A DNA stretch of 64,000 bases from Lentibacter sp. (GTDB taxonomy: Bacteria; Pseudomonadota; Alphaproteobacteria; Rhodobacterales; Rhodobacteraceae), in the NCBI GenBank assembly GCA_016744435.1, contig JADGEJ010000002.1:62001-126000 (forward strand). Reading direction: 5' to 3'. How positions within the stretch are numbered: the first letter of the stretch is position 1; the number at the start of each line of letters is the position of its first letter. Both the position numbers and the translations under genes were made by a program. Positions 10,031 through 18,927 of the stretch are shown one piece after another. The notes beneath the pieces are model-generated. The model was not told the DNA's origin and ran no database searches. It saw nothing but the letters and a program-made list of their open reading frames with translations.

Positions 10031-11050
10031 TTAGGCCTCGAAGGTGTTCACATAACTCGTGTCGAGAAGCGTATCGAGGGTGATGTCTTTGCCCACCAAG
10101 CCTTCTGATTGGAACCAAGCAAGCTGGTCGGCAATCGAAGCAACGTTCAGCTTGGCGCCCTCATTGAGGCGCATAGTGCCGTTGATGATAGATTTTGCCG
10201 CCTTCTCGCGTGGGCGGTCGGCGTAGACATATTTGTGGATCAGATCGACCATCGCATTGACGCCGTCGTCGCCACCCGTCTTGGCGATCATGGCTGCGTT
10301 ATAGTCAGCCACGCCTTTTGAGAAACCAGCCACAAAGTCACTTGTCTGGCCCTTTTCGTCGGCAGCGTTCTTGGCCGATGTGAACAGCGTTGTCACCTGA
10401 TAGGCAGGCAAGTAATCCGAGATATTGCCAATGATGTGCACAGCCCCCGAGCCCGCCAAAGGCTTGGCGATATGCGGCACGATTGACCAAGCATCAATCT
10501 GGCCTGATTTCAGCGCGCCAATGACGGCCCCGACTTTTTGCAGGGGCTTGAATTTCATCTCAACGCCTTCGGCCTGCGCCACTTTGCTGCCCATATAGTG
10601 GAACGACGAGCCTGCTTGCGTGACGCCAAAGCTCTTGCCGCCAAGTTGCGCGGGCGACGTGAGGCCAGCTTTAAAGGCCGCATCTGACGCGAGCAGTTTT
10701 TGCCCGTCGATGCCTGCTTCTTCGCTCAAAGCACCGCCGATAACCTTGATCGCGCCCTTGTCGGCCAGCGAGATAAGCCCGCCAGAAACCGCCGTTACGG
10801 CATAGTCAACATCGCCCGAAGCGATCGCCACCGCCATGGGCTGTGCGGCCTGAAAGAACTTCAGCTCAACGTCAAGCCCAGCCTCGGCAAAGTAGTTGCG
10901 CTCAAAGGCGACAAAACTGCCGGAATGCGAGGTAAAGCGCAAAGCCCCCACAACGATCTTCTTGCCACTGGCAATTGCCGGAGCCGCCAAGCCAACGCCC
11001 GCAGCGGCGCCCAACAATCCAAGTGTCTGTCTTCTGTTAAATCCTACCAT
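10031..11050 (-). CDS. NitT/TauT-type ABC transporter substrate-binding protein, Tat-exported
   Basis: A periplasmic receptor of 339 residues. ATG 11050 is chosen because a ribosome site (GGGAGAG) sits just upstream and the protein then begins MVGFNRRQTLGLLGAAAG, a twin-arginine signal (NRRQTLG) ending at a likely APAIA-SG cleavage site. The mature part has the SsuA/NMT1-like core: VVGALRFTSHSGSF, AEAGLDVELKFF and ASGDVDYAVTAVSGG. It leads the leftward transporter operon. Tat export suggests it may fold with its ligand or cofactor in the cytoplasm. The ligand is unknown. Confidence 0.88.
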   Translation of the reverse strand: MVGFNRRQTLGLLGAAAGVGLAAPAIASGKKIVVGALRFTSHSGSFVAFERNYFAEAGLDVELKFFQAAQPMAVAIASGDVDYAVTAVSGGLISLADKGAIKVIGGALSEEAGIDGQKLLASDAAFKAGLTSPAQLGGKSFGVTQAGSSFHYMGSKVAQAEGVEMKFKPLQKVGAVIGALKSGQIDAWSIVPHIAKPLAGSGAVHIIGNISDYLPAYQVTTLFTSAKNAADEKGQTSDFVAGFSKGVADYNAAMIAKTGGDDGVNAMVDLIHKYVYADRPREKAAKSIINGTMRLNEGAKLNVASIADQLAWFQSEGLVGKDITLDTLLDTSYVNTFEA

Positions 11051-11206
11051 GGTAGCTCTCCCTTTTTTCAAATGTCTTTGGCGCAGTCTTGCGCCCCTGA
11101 GTTGCTTTGTAAACACTGCCGTAGCGGCCATTGCCAATACATCGGACCGGATTCTGAGCATCACAGCCCAAACCGCTCAGCTGTCATTTGTGATGAGGGG
11201 TAACGC

Positions 11207-11731
11207 CTAGTTCGCGAAAACCTGCACTTCAGGCAAGTCTGTCAGTGGCGCTTCGAGAACCCTCAAAGCCGCTAGTGACATCCGGCTGCCTGCGGTTTTG
11301 GGCCCATCAAGCGGAATCAGATCAAGCTCTACTGCCTTGCCATTCTTGGGGTAAACCACACGGCCTTTCACAGGCTCTTTCACCAGCGGTGTTTTAATCC
11401 AGAGGCCCGGCTGTGTCGGATCGCCCAGCGAGACAATCGTCAAACCGAGGGCGCGGCCCTCGCCACTTGCGGCTGCATCTTTGGCCGCGTCTTCCGCTGC
11501 TGCTTTGTCCGCTTTTGAGGTTGTATCAAACTGCTCGACTGTGCGCGCACTTGCGGGTGGGCGCGCTGCAGGTGTTGTGCTCAGACCCGAAGGCCGCGCC
11601 ACAGGCCGGATGACGCCGCTCCCTGAAGCCACGGCCTCAGGCATGTCTTCAACCACAGGCTTTTGGACAACCGCGCAGGCGCTCAGGCCTATTAGCCCGC
11701 ACACAACAAAACTCGTAAATACATGTCTCAT
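11207..11731 (-). CDS. Putative outer-membrane or periplasmic lipoprotein of unknown function
   Basis: A 174-residue protein with a lipoprotein signal ([19 protein letters not shown], the lipobox LSAC giving an acylated Cys19). A low-complexity Pro/Ala-rich stretch (about 45-62) and an Ala/Lys/Asp-rich stretch (75-90) precede a globular C-terminal domain ([20 protein letters not shown] onward). I do not recognise a functional family; similar lipoproteins occur in Rhodobacteraceae. It is divergent from moaA with 84 bp between start codons. Confidence 0.7.
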   Translation of the reverse strand: MRHVFTSFVVCGLIGLSACAVVQKPVVEDMPEAVASGSGVIRPVARPSGLSTTPAARPPASARTVEQFDTTSKADKAAAEDAAKDAAASGEGRALGLTIVSLGDPTQPGLWIKTPLVKEPVKGRVVYPKNGKAVELDLIPLDGPKTAGSRMSLAALRVLEAPLTDLPEVQVFAN

Positions 11732-11815
11732 AGCGCCAGACTATGCCGCTACCCCCGCCATTGCCAGCAAGAAACACCCTTGCCCCGCCCCCACGCAGCA
11801 CTTAACTGTTTTGCT

Positions 11816-12823
11816 ATGACAACACCGTTGATCGACCCATTCGCCCGCCCCATTTCATACCTGCGTGTCTCCGTGACAGACCGCTGCGATTTTCGCTGCG
11901 TTTACTGCATGTCCGAGAACATGACATTCCTGCCAAAGAAAGAGCTTCTGACGCTGGAAGAGCTTGACCGCATGTGCACAACGTTCATCGGCCTTGGCGT
12001 TGAAAAGCTGCGCATCACAGGCGGAGAGCCTTTGGTGCGGCGCGGGATCATGGCATTCTTCCAGTCCATGACACGGCACCTTGAAAGCGGTGCTTTGAAG
12101 GAGTTGACGCTGACAACAAACGGCAGCCAACTGGCCAAGTTCGCACCTGATCTGGTGGCTGCAGGCGTCAAGCGCATCAACGTCTCACTCGACACGCTCG
12201 ATGAGAAAAAGTTCGCCGACATCACCCGTTGGGGCCGTCTGCCGCAGGTGCTCCAAGGCATCGACGCGGCGCGCAATGCTGGTCTGCGCATCAAGATCAA
12301 CGTCGTTGCGCTCAAAGGCTTCAACGAAGACGAGCTGTTCAGCATCACAGAGTGGTGCGCCCGCGAAGACATGGACCTGACCTTTATCGAAGTTATGCCC
12401 ATGGGCGACATCGGCAATGAAGACCGCATCGACCAATACTGGCCGCTGGAAGATCTGCGCGCGCGCCTCGCCGAACGCTATACGCTCAAAGACCTAGACC
12501 ACCGCACAGGTGGCCCCGCGCGCTATGTCGAGCTTGCCGAGACGGGCCAGCAGATTGGCTTCATCACGCCGCTGACGCATAATTTCTGCGAAAGCTGCAA
12601 CCGCGTACGCCTGACCTGCACGGGCGAGTTGTTCATGTGCCTCGGCCAAGAAGACAACGCCGATCTGCGCGCGCCTTTGCGCGCCGACCAAGACAGCACA
12701 GCACCGCTTGAGGCTGCCATTCGCGCTGCGATTGCTCTCAAGCCCAAGGGCCACGACTTTGACTATGACCGCCAAAACGTCGGCGGAAAAATGACCCGTC
12801 ATATGAGCCACACGGGCGGCTAA
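11816..12823 (+). CDS. moaA: GTP 3',8-cyclase (molybdenum cofactor biosynthesis)
   Basis: A radical SAM enzyme starting molybdopterin synthesis from GTP, 335 residues. The SAM [4Fe-4S] motif is Cys24-x3-Cys28-x2-Cys31 ([11 protein letters not shown]). The second cluster motif lies in [20 protein letters not shown]. The C-terminus ends in Gly-Gly (SHTGG), the conserved tail needed for activity in the family. ATG 11816 puts the radical SAM motif at the family position; an upstream in-frame start would lie in the divergent promoter. It is followed closely by waaA, though the two pathways are unrelated. Confidence 0.95.
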   Translation: MTTPLIDPFARPISYLRVSVTDRCDFRCVYCMSENMTFLPKKELLTLEELDRMCTTFIGLGVEKLRITGGEPLVRRGIMAFFQSMTRHLESGALKELTLTTNGSQLAKFAPDLVAAGVKRINVSLDTLDEKKFADITRWGRLPQVLQGIDAARNAGLRIKINVVALKGFNEDELFSITEWCAREDMDLTFIEVMPMGDIGNEDRIDQYWPLEDLRARLAERYTLKDLDHRTGGPARYVELAETGQQIGFITPLTHNFCESCNRVRLTCTGELFMCLGQEDNADLRAPLRADQDSTAPLEAAIRAAIALKPKGHDFDYDRQNVGGKMTRHMSHTGG

Positions 12824-12833
12824 GGGGGCTAGT

Positions 12834-14021
12834 ATGTCCACGCCGCTTCTCTGGGCTTACCACGGTTTGACGACGGCAGCCCCGTGGCTGCTCAAGCGCA
12901 TCGCCCGCAAAGCACATGCTGCACAAGACGCTGACCCTGCGCGTTTTAGCGAGCGCTTGGGGCATACCAACCTTGAACGCCCCTCAGGCAAGCTCATCTG
13001 GCTGCACGCGGCCTCGGTTGGCGAGGTCCAGACATTGGCAGCACTGGCGCCCGGTCTTTCACAAGTCGCGACACTGCTCGTAACCACCGCCACGAAAACC
13101 GGAGGAGACCGCGCCCGCGCTTCTCTGCCCGCTGACGCCCTGCATCAGTATCAGCCTATCGACACGCCCGAGGCGACAGCGTGTTTTCTGGAGCACTGGC
13201 AGCCAGATTTGGCAGTGTTCGCCGAGTCTGACATTGCGCCAAACATGCTCCGCACCCTCAACAAACGTGGCATTCCCGCAGCTCTCGTGGGTGCACGGCC
13301 TTCAAAAACACGCAAGCGCGCGCCACGCAGCATGGCCGCCTTGCTGGGCCAGTTTCAGCTGATCACGTCTGCAACCCCTACTGTGTCAGACGAGATCACG
13401 GCGATGGGCTTTACACCGCCTTTGGTCGAAGATTTAAAGGCCCAAGCGCCACGCCGTGCCGATGCTCCGGCTTGGGCCTTGGCCGCGCCTGAGCGCCCCA
13501 TGTGGCTGGCGGCCTCCACCCATCCGGAAGATGTGCCTGTTGTGTTTGACGCGCATCGCGAGGTGCTCAAAACCACCCCCGACGCTTTGTTGGTCATCGC
13601 GCCGCGCCACCCAGGCAAGCATGCAATCACCGTGCCAAATGCGCTTAACGCATGCTATGCCTCACGCGCAGAGATGCCCCAGAACGCAACGCAGGTTTTC
13701 GTGATGGATCAGATGGGCCAACTCGCCAGTTTGCACGCAGCTTGCCCTGTCACTTTTCTGGGCGGCGCCATTGGTCCTCAGGGTGGGCACAGCCCATGGG
13801 AAGCTGCCGCCGCAGGCAGCCACATCGTAACAGGCCCTAAGACCAGCAACAATCAGGGGGCCTTTGACGCCCTGCCTCATCAAGTTGTTCAGACCGCTCC
13901 AGAGCTTGTCAAAGCTGTCAAGGAAGCATGGCAACAACCGCGCCCAGCACCGCAAAAGCCAGAGCCCGTTACTGCCACGCTTGAAGCCCTGCTGCGCCTG
14001 CTAACAGAGGCAAAGCAATGA
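12834..14021 (+). CDS. waaA: 3-deoxy-D-manno-octulosonic acid transferase
   Basis: Transfers Kdo from CMP-Kdo to lipid A at the inner membrane. It has 395 residues, slightly short of many members. RFSERLG near residue 40 carries the Glu expected as catalytic base, followed by WLHAASVGEVQT, the GT30 hallmark. FAESDIAPNMLR and LGGAIGPQGGHSPWEAAAAG (donor-binding C-domain) are also present. It overlaps the next gene by 4 bp, making a glycan-assembly pair. Confidence 0.92.
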   Translation: MSTPLLWAYHGLTTAAPWLLKRIARKAHAAQDADPARFSERLGHTNLERPSGKLIWLHAASVGEVQTLAALAPGLSQVATLLVTTATKTGGDRARASLPADALHQYQPIDTPEATACFLEHWQPDLAVFAESDIAPNMLRTLNKRGIPAALVGARPSKTRKRAPRSMAALLGQFQLITSATPTVSDEITAMGFTPPLVEDLKAQAPRRADAPAWALAAPERPMWLAASTHPEDVPVVFDAHREVLKTTPDALLVIAPRHPGKHAITVPNALNACYASRAEMPQNATQVFVMDQMGQLASLHAACPVTFLGGAIGPQGGHSPWEAAAAGSHIVTGPKTSNNQGAFDALPHQVVQTAPELVKAVKEAWQQPRPAPQKPEPVTATLEALLRLLTEAKQ

Positions 14022-15103
14022 GCGCCTGGACCAACATAGCGCTCGCAGCAAAGCTGACATCGGGGCCACGCCAAGCCGAACTGCGCGCCCTTCTCGCCCA
14101 TCGCGGCCAAGTCACGGGCGAAGCTCAGGTTGTTGTCGCTAGCCCACGCCGTTTTCTGTCGCTGCGTAAGCTTTTGCGCCCCAACGCTGCGATCAACGAC
14201 ATGTTACAAGTGATACGCACAAGCTTTGATACCTGTGCAGAGCGTGGCATCAGCTATGCGCTCGCCAGTTCGGATAAGCCCAGTTTTGGGCATGTCCCGC
14301 AGCTTGTCTTGTCACATCACACTGTCAGCACCCCAGCCTTTGAGAGCCTGCGTGCCTCTGGCTCAGAAGTGCTGCACTTCAAGGCCGCAGACCTGCCGCG
14401 CCGCACATGCTTTGACAGGCTCGGCTTTGCTGGCTGGGCTTCACTGGCTGACAAGCATGTCCGCGAGCTTGCTATGCCAGAAGTCTGCCCCGCGCAGATC
14501 AACTACTTCTTTGACACGGCACAGAGCATGGCCCTGAGCCAGAACCTGTCAAAATATGCGCAGACATCCACGCCGATGGAGCTGCCAGAGAAATACGTCT
14601 TTGTCGCGCTGCAAACCATCGGCGACATGGTGCAACGCAACGCCTACATTCCGATGCTCGACATGCTTGATATGGTCGTAAAGCGTTTTGCGGGCTCCGG
14701 CTATCACGTGGTTGTCAAACGCCACCCCAAGTGTCGCAGTCGCCGTGTTTCGGCGGCGCTCGCAAACCTTGGTTCAAAGCCGGATGTCTTGGTGGTTGAG
14801 GGATCAATCCACCAAATCATCGCCGACGCATCAGCCGTCTTTACCGTAAACTCCGGCGTTGGTGCCGAGTCAATCGTGCATGAAGTTCCGCTCTATTGCT
14901 TTGGCAAAGCCGACTACGCGCCCATTGCGCATCAAGTTAGGTCAGGCGAAGACCTCGCGCGCCTGACGGATCCGATCAGCCCCGCTGTAAGCGCAGATGA
15001 TCTGCGCAAATTTCTCTACTACTATCGCAATGTCTATCAGGTCCGCCTTGAAGACGAGCTGCCAAAACGGCTCGCCGCACTCATTGAAACAGCTACAGTT
15101 TGA
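14018..15103 (+). CDS. KpsS/KpsC-like capsule-type glycosyltransferase (possible Kdo transferase)
   Basis: A 361-residue protein with the capsule-synthesis fold signature. VVVKRHPKCR carries the HP pair (His236-Pro237) and AVFTVNSGVGAESIVHEVPLYCFGKADYAP carries NSxxxxE (about 278-284). This arrangement is known from KpsC/KpsS and related beta-Kdo transferases. Being coupled to waaA (4-bp overlap) fits a role adding a further Kdo or capping sugar to lipopolysaccharide or capsule. The N-terminal half shows no clear family motif. Its end overlaps the convergent pyruvyl transferase gene by 11 bp. Donor and acceptor are inference. Confidence 0.72.
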   Translation: MSAWTNIALAAKLTSGPRQAELRALLAHRGQVTGEAQVVVASPRRFLSLRKLLRPNAAINDMLQVIRTSFDTCAERGISYALASSDKPSFGHVPQLVLSHHTVSTPAFESLRASGSEVLHFKAADLPRRTCFDRLGFAGWASLADKHVRELAMPEVCPAQINYFFDTAQSMALSQNLSKYAQTSTPMELPEKYVFVALQTIGDMVQRNAYIPMLDMLDMVVKRFAGSGYHVVVKRHPKCRSRRVSAALANLGSKPDVLVVEGSIHQIIADASAVFTVNSGVGAESIVHEVPLYCFGKADYAPIAHQVRSGEDLARLTDPISPAVSADDLRKFLYYYRNVYQVRLEDELPKRLAALIETATV

Positions 15104-16535
15104 GAGCGCCAAGCTGCGGCAAGCTTTGCGCGCGCGTTTTGAGAGCTTCGTGAAACGCGCTGTCAGCGGCCCCCATTTGCGAAAGCGTGCGCAGGGTCTG
15201 CTCAGCGTCATTCTCAAGCCCATCGAGCAAAGGCTCCAAGATGGCCGTCATCGGCTTGTCGCGACCCAAGCGCTTACCCGGCAAAGCGCGGCTTTTTTTG
15301 TCAGCTTTACCGCGCCCATAGGCGTAGTAGCGCTCCAAAATCTGCGGCTGCAAATCATAGGTGGGCAGATCATCAACAAAAGGCTCTGGCGTTTCACCCG
15401 CAACTATACGCGCGATATGCTGCTGCGCTTGGCCAAGCACCGCTCTGATTTTCTCAACCTGCGTTCGTAGCGCTGTGCGCTCAGCGTCAAGGTTTTGCGA
15501 CACGCTGATCGCCTCATCCACGATTGTCTCAGTATCGGCAAAGCCATGCACAGGACGTGTTGCGCCCAAGAGCGAAACGAGCCCTTCGTTCTTAAACGAA
15601 TTGCCTGTCAGGATGATGTTCGGCGTTCCCGCAGCTGCCGATAGTATCGACATATGATAGCGCCCTGACAGCAGGAACTGGCAACGCGCAAACAGGCCCG
15701 TTACCTGCGCATAGCGCGCGCTTGCAGGCACTTGCGCATAGCTGCCGCGCTTCCACTTAAAGAAGGCACGCGCTGTCATTTTGTAGTCGCGAGACAGGGC
15801 TAACAAAGGCTTGAGGCCCGTCGCATCACGAATTTGCTCGGCTTGGTTCATGATCAGCTCATAGCGCCGTGGATCTTTGAGCGCTGAACCGGACACCGCG
15901 AAGTACTCCCCTTCGTTGAGTGCAACGGGCGGTGCCGCTTTGGGCGACAGAAACGCGACATCCGGCACATAGGCCGCGTTCGTCACGCCGCTTTGCCGGG
16001 CCAAAGCCACAGAGGCTCCCTCTCGAAACGCCGAAAAGTCAAAGCTGCCGAAGGCTTCAGCCGCGTTCTTGCGGATCTGCTCTTCATGCGAATAAAATGA
16101 CTGGTTCAGCGAGACGACTTTGCAGCGCCACGCGTGCTTGGCCACAAACGGCAGCAACATGAGCCTTGGGCCGCGGGTAAAGTTGGCGCCCATGCCCATC
16201 GTGCCTTCGGCCTGAAACACCACCAGATCAGCCTGCGCCACGATATCGGCCCAGAAACCGTAGCGCTCCTTACAGGCTCTTTCGAGGTAATCAAGGCTAG
16301 AAGCTGCACGGTCTGTCTGCGCGGCGACATCGCTGAACGCGGCATAGACCTTGTCCAACTCACCGTCATATTGCACGTCCACGTGCGACGTAGGCAGCAA
16401 TGGCACGAAGTCAAAATCAAGCGCCTCCCCCTCAGGAAAGCAGCCTGAGATGAACTTCACCAGTTCGATGCTCGTGGCCTGACAGCCCCAGTTTCCGCGA
16501 AAACCAGTGAAGTTAATGATCGCTATTCGCTTCAT
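15093..16535 (-). CDS. Polysaccharide pyruvyl transferase family protein
   Basis: A 480-residue protein of the CsaB/polysaccharide pyruvyl transferase family. Family members move the pyruvyl group of PEP to a sugar as a ketal on exopolysaccharide or cell-wall glycan. NFTGFRGNWGCQATS at the N-terminus and FARCQFLLSGRYHMSILSAAAGTPNI near 290-320 are family landmarks. The last ~120 residues (after IVAGETPEPF) are an extension rich in basic and helical sequence with no recognised domain. It is convergent with the waaA-kpsS-like pair, consistent with a shared surface-polysaccharide role. Confidence 0.8.
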   Translation of the reverse strand: MKRIAIINFTGFRGNWGCQATSIELVKFISGCFPEGEALDFDFVPLLPTSHVDVQYDGELDKVYAAFSDVAAQTDRAASSLDYLERACKERYGFWADIVAQADLVVFQAEGTMGMGANFTRGPRLMLLPFVAKHAWRCKVVSLNQSFYSHEEQIRKNAAEAFGSFDFSAFREGASVALARQSGVTNAAYVPDVAFLSPKAAPPVALNEGEYFAVSGSALKDPRRYELIMNQAEQIRDATGLKPLLALSRDYKMTARAFFKWKRGSYAQVPASARYAQVTGLFARCQFLLSGRYHMSILSAAAGTPNIILTGNSFKNEGLVSLLGATRPVHGFADTETIVDEAISVSQNLDAERTALRTQVEKIRAVLGQAQQHIARIVAGETPEPFVDDLPTYDLQPQILERYYAYGRGKADKKSRALPGKRLGRDKPMTAILEPLLDGLENDAEQTLRTLSQMGAADSAFHEALKTRAQSLPQLGALKL

Positions 16536-16571
16536 GCCAGTGCTTTATCCGTGTCTTACCTGTTTCTTGCT

Positions 16572-17738
16572 TCAGCTTGCCGCTGGCATCCGTTGCTCAA
16601 CAATGCCCGCCCACCAGCTACAGCCTGCTGGAATAGCCTCATCGTTGAAGTTGTAAAGCGGGTTGTGTACATGGGCCGTGTCGCCGTTGCCAACCAGAAT
16701 GTAAGCACCCGGGCGTTCTTGGAGCATGAAAGCAAAGTCTTCGCCGCCCATAACCAGTGGCGCTTCACTGCAATCGCCCGAGACGGAGGTTGCCACTTTG
16801 GCCGCAAACTCTGTCTGCGCGTCATGGTTTGTCATCACCGGATAGTTGCGCAGGTAGTCGACTTCGGCTTTGCCGCCAAAAGTTGCCGCAATACCCTCGC
16901 AAATCTCGCAAATCCGCTTTTCCGCCAGATCGCGCATTTCGGGGCTCATGGTGCGCACGGTGCCTTTGAGCGTCACACCTTCGGGGATCACGTTGAAGGC
17001 TTTGGACGATGTCTCAAACGAGGTGATCGAGACAACGACCCTGTCTATCGGGTCTGCGTTGCGGCTGGCGATGGTTTGCAACGCGAGCACCGCCTGCGCT
17101 GCCATAACCGTGGTGTCGATTGTTTCATGTGGTTTGGCGGCATGGCCGCCGCGGCCCGTGAGCTCGACACTGAAAATGTCTGTCGCGGCAAAAAACGCGC
17201 CGGGGCGGATCGCAAACGAGCCCACAGGCATGCCCGGCCAGTTGTGCATGCCGTAAACTTCCTGAATGCCGAACTGCTCCATCATGCCGTCTTCACACAT
17301 CTCACGGCCGCCGCCGCCGCCCTCTTCGGCCGGCTGGAAGATAACAACTGCAGTGCCATCAAAGTTGCGGGTTTCCGCGAGATACTTCGCCGCGCCCAAC
17401 AGCATGGCAGTGTGCCCGTCATGGCCACAAGCGTGCATCGCACCCTCGGTTTTGCTGGCATATGGCAGGCCGGTTTCTTCAGACATCGGCAGCGCATCCA
17501 TGTCGGCGCGCAGACCAACGACTTTGCCAGAACTGTCAGACTTGCCTTTGATAACAGCGACAACACCCGTGCGGCCAATGCCCGTTACGATCTCGTCGCA
17601 GCCAAATTCTTTGAGTTTTTCCGCCACCAGAGCACTGGTGCGATGCGTGTCAAACAACACCTCAGGGTGCTCGTGAATGTCGCGGCGCCATGCAGTGACT
17701 TCGTCGTGCATTTCGGCAAATCGGTTCTTAACAGGCAT
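16572..17738 (-). CDS. M20 family amidohydrolase (hippurate hydrolase-like), copy 1
   Basis: A 388-residue zinc or manganese peptidase/aminoacylase. The active site is visible: MHACGHDGHT with metal ligands Cys104 and His106, the catalytic Glu in QPAEEGGGG (about 138-139), His165 in GMHNWPG, and a final His in the HNPLYNF segment. RGGHAAKPHETIDT marks the lid/dimerisation domain. Members cleave N-acyl or N-carbamoyl groups from amino acids. It is a tandem paralogue of the next gene (same N-terminal MPVxNRFAE and near-identical active-site blocks) and the last gene of the leftward operon. Confidence 0.9.
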   Translation of the reverse strand: MPVKNRFAEMHDEVTAWRRDIHEHPEVLFDTHRTSALVAEKLKEFGCDEIVTGIGRTGVVAVIKGKSDSSGKVVGLRADMDALPMSEETGLPYASKTEGAMHACGHDGHTAMLLGAAKYLAETRNFDGTAVVIFQPAEEGGGGGREMCEDGMMEQFGIQEVYGMHNWPGMPVGSFAIRPGAFFAATDIFSVELTGRGGHAAKPHETIDTTVMAAQAVLALQTIASRNADPIDRVVVSITSFETSSKAFNVIPEGVTLKGTVRTMSPEMRDLAEKRICEICEGIAATFGGKAEVDYLRNYPVMTNHDAQTEFAAKVATSVSGDCSEAPLVMGGEDFAFMLQERPGAYILVGNGDTAHVHNPLYNFNDEAIPAGCSWWAGIVEQRMPAAS

Positions 17739-17748
17739 GGTTCTCTCC

Positions 17749-18918
17749 TTAGCCTAATGGCATTCGTGTTTCGGCCATCGTGGCAAACCAACTGGCTCCC
17801 ACGGGCAAGATTTCGTCGTTGAAGTTGTAGTGTGGGTTGTGCAAATCAGCACTCGGGCCATTGCCGATAAAGACATAGCAGCCGGGCTTGGCCTCAAGCA
17901 TTTCCGAGAAATCTTCGGCGGGCATCACTGGGTCTATCTCGACAGGTTCCTGCCCCGTTACGGCGCGCGCGGCCACGGCTGCATGGCCCGCGGCTTGGGC
18001 GTCGTTGACTGTCGGCCCGACTGCGCCGGAGTGGTGGCGCAGCACGGCCTCGGCACCATAGGCTGCCGCCGCATGGGTTGCGACTGCCTTCATCCGCTCG
18101 CCAATCACCTTGCGCACCTCTTTGTCAAAGTATCGCAGAGTGCCTTTGAGTACGACGGTGTCAGGGATAACATTAAAAGTGTCGGTGTCGCTGCGCATCC
18201 CGCAGATCGAGATCACCGCTGATTTGAGCGGGTTCACATTGCGCGCCACGACCGACTGCATCGCCATGACGATGTTACTCGCCGCGAGCGCGGTGTCGAC
18301 AGACATATGCGGCATCGCCCCATGCCCGCCTTTGCCTTTGACTGTGATGGTAAAGGAGGCCGCCGCTGACATCAGCGGGCCTTCGAGCACGGCAAACTGC
18401 CCCGCCTCTATGCCCGGCCAATTGTGCATGCCGTAAAACTCGTCAATGCCAAAGCGCTCAACGAGGCCTTCCTTGAGCATCAGGTTCGCACCGCCGCCAC
18501 CCTCTTCGGCAGGCTGGAAGATGAGCACAATCGTGCCGTCAAAATTGCGCGTCTCAGCCAGGTATTTGGCCGCGCCCAGCAGCATGGTGGTGTGGCCGTC
18601 GTGGCCACAGGCGTGCATTTTCCCAGCGGTCTCGCTCGCGTAGGCAAGCCCTGTAGCTTCGGTAATTGGCAGTGCGTCCATATCGGCGCGAAAGCCCAAT
18701 GTGCGGCCTGAGCCAGTCTCGCGCCCCTTGATGACGGCAACAACGCCCGTCTTGCCAAAGCCCGTTACCACCTCGTCGCAGCCAAACGCCTCAAGCCGCT
18801 CGGCCACAAGCGCGGCTGTGCGGTGCTCTTCAAAACGTAGCTCGGGGTGCGTGTGAAAATCACGCCGCCACTCAGTAAGCTCGTCAGCAAATTCTGCAAA
18901 TCGGTTTTGAACGGGCAT
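17749..18918 (-). CDS. M20 family amidohydrolase (hippurate hydrolase-like), copy 2
   Basis: A 389-residue aminoacylase-type enzyme with MHACGHDGHT, QPAEEGGGG, GMHNWPG and KGGHGAMPHMSVDT, all metal and catalytic residues present. It aligns along its whole length with copy 1. The two differ most in the lid domain and in the stretch before the C-terminal histidine, which suggests that they accept different acyl or amino acid groups after duplication. Ten bases separate the copies. Upstream is the FAD oxidoreductase, so a released amino acid could be oxidised next. Confidence 0.9.
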   Translation of the reverse strand: MPVQNRFAEFADELTEWRRDFHTHPELRFEEHRTAALVAERLEAFGCDEVVTGFGKTGVVAVIKGRETGSGRTLGFRADMDALPITEATGLAYASETAGKMHACGHDGHTTMLLGAAKYLAETRNFDGTIVLIFQPAEEGGGGANLMLKEGLVERFGIDEFYGMHNWPGIEAGQFAVLEGPLMSAAASFTITVKGKGGHGAMPHMSVDTALAASNIVMAMQSVVARNVNPLKSAVISICGMRSDTDTFNVIPDTVVLKGTLRYFDKEVRKVIGERMKAVATHAAAAYGAEAVLRHHSGAVGPTVNDAQAAGHAAVAARAVTGQEPVEIDPVMPAEDFSEMLEAKPGCYVFIGNGPSADLHNPHYNFNDEILPVGASWFATMAETRMPLG

Positions 18919-18927
18919 GGGAAACTC

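Noticed and set aside
16551..17822. 423-codon rightward open frame antisense to the first M20 gene
   Set aside because: It is the shadow of a GC-rich coding strand; the composition is unprotein-like, rich in His/Arg/Ala, and the opposite strand encodes a full, motif-complete enzyme.
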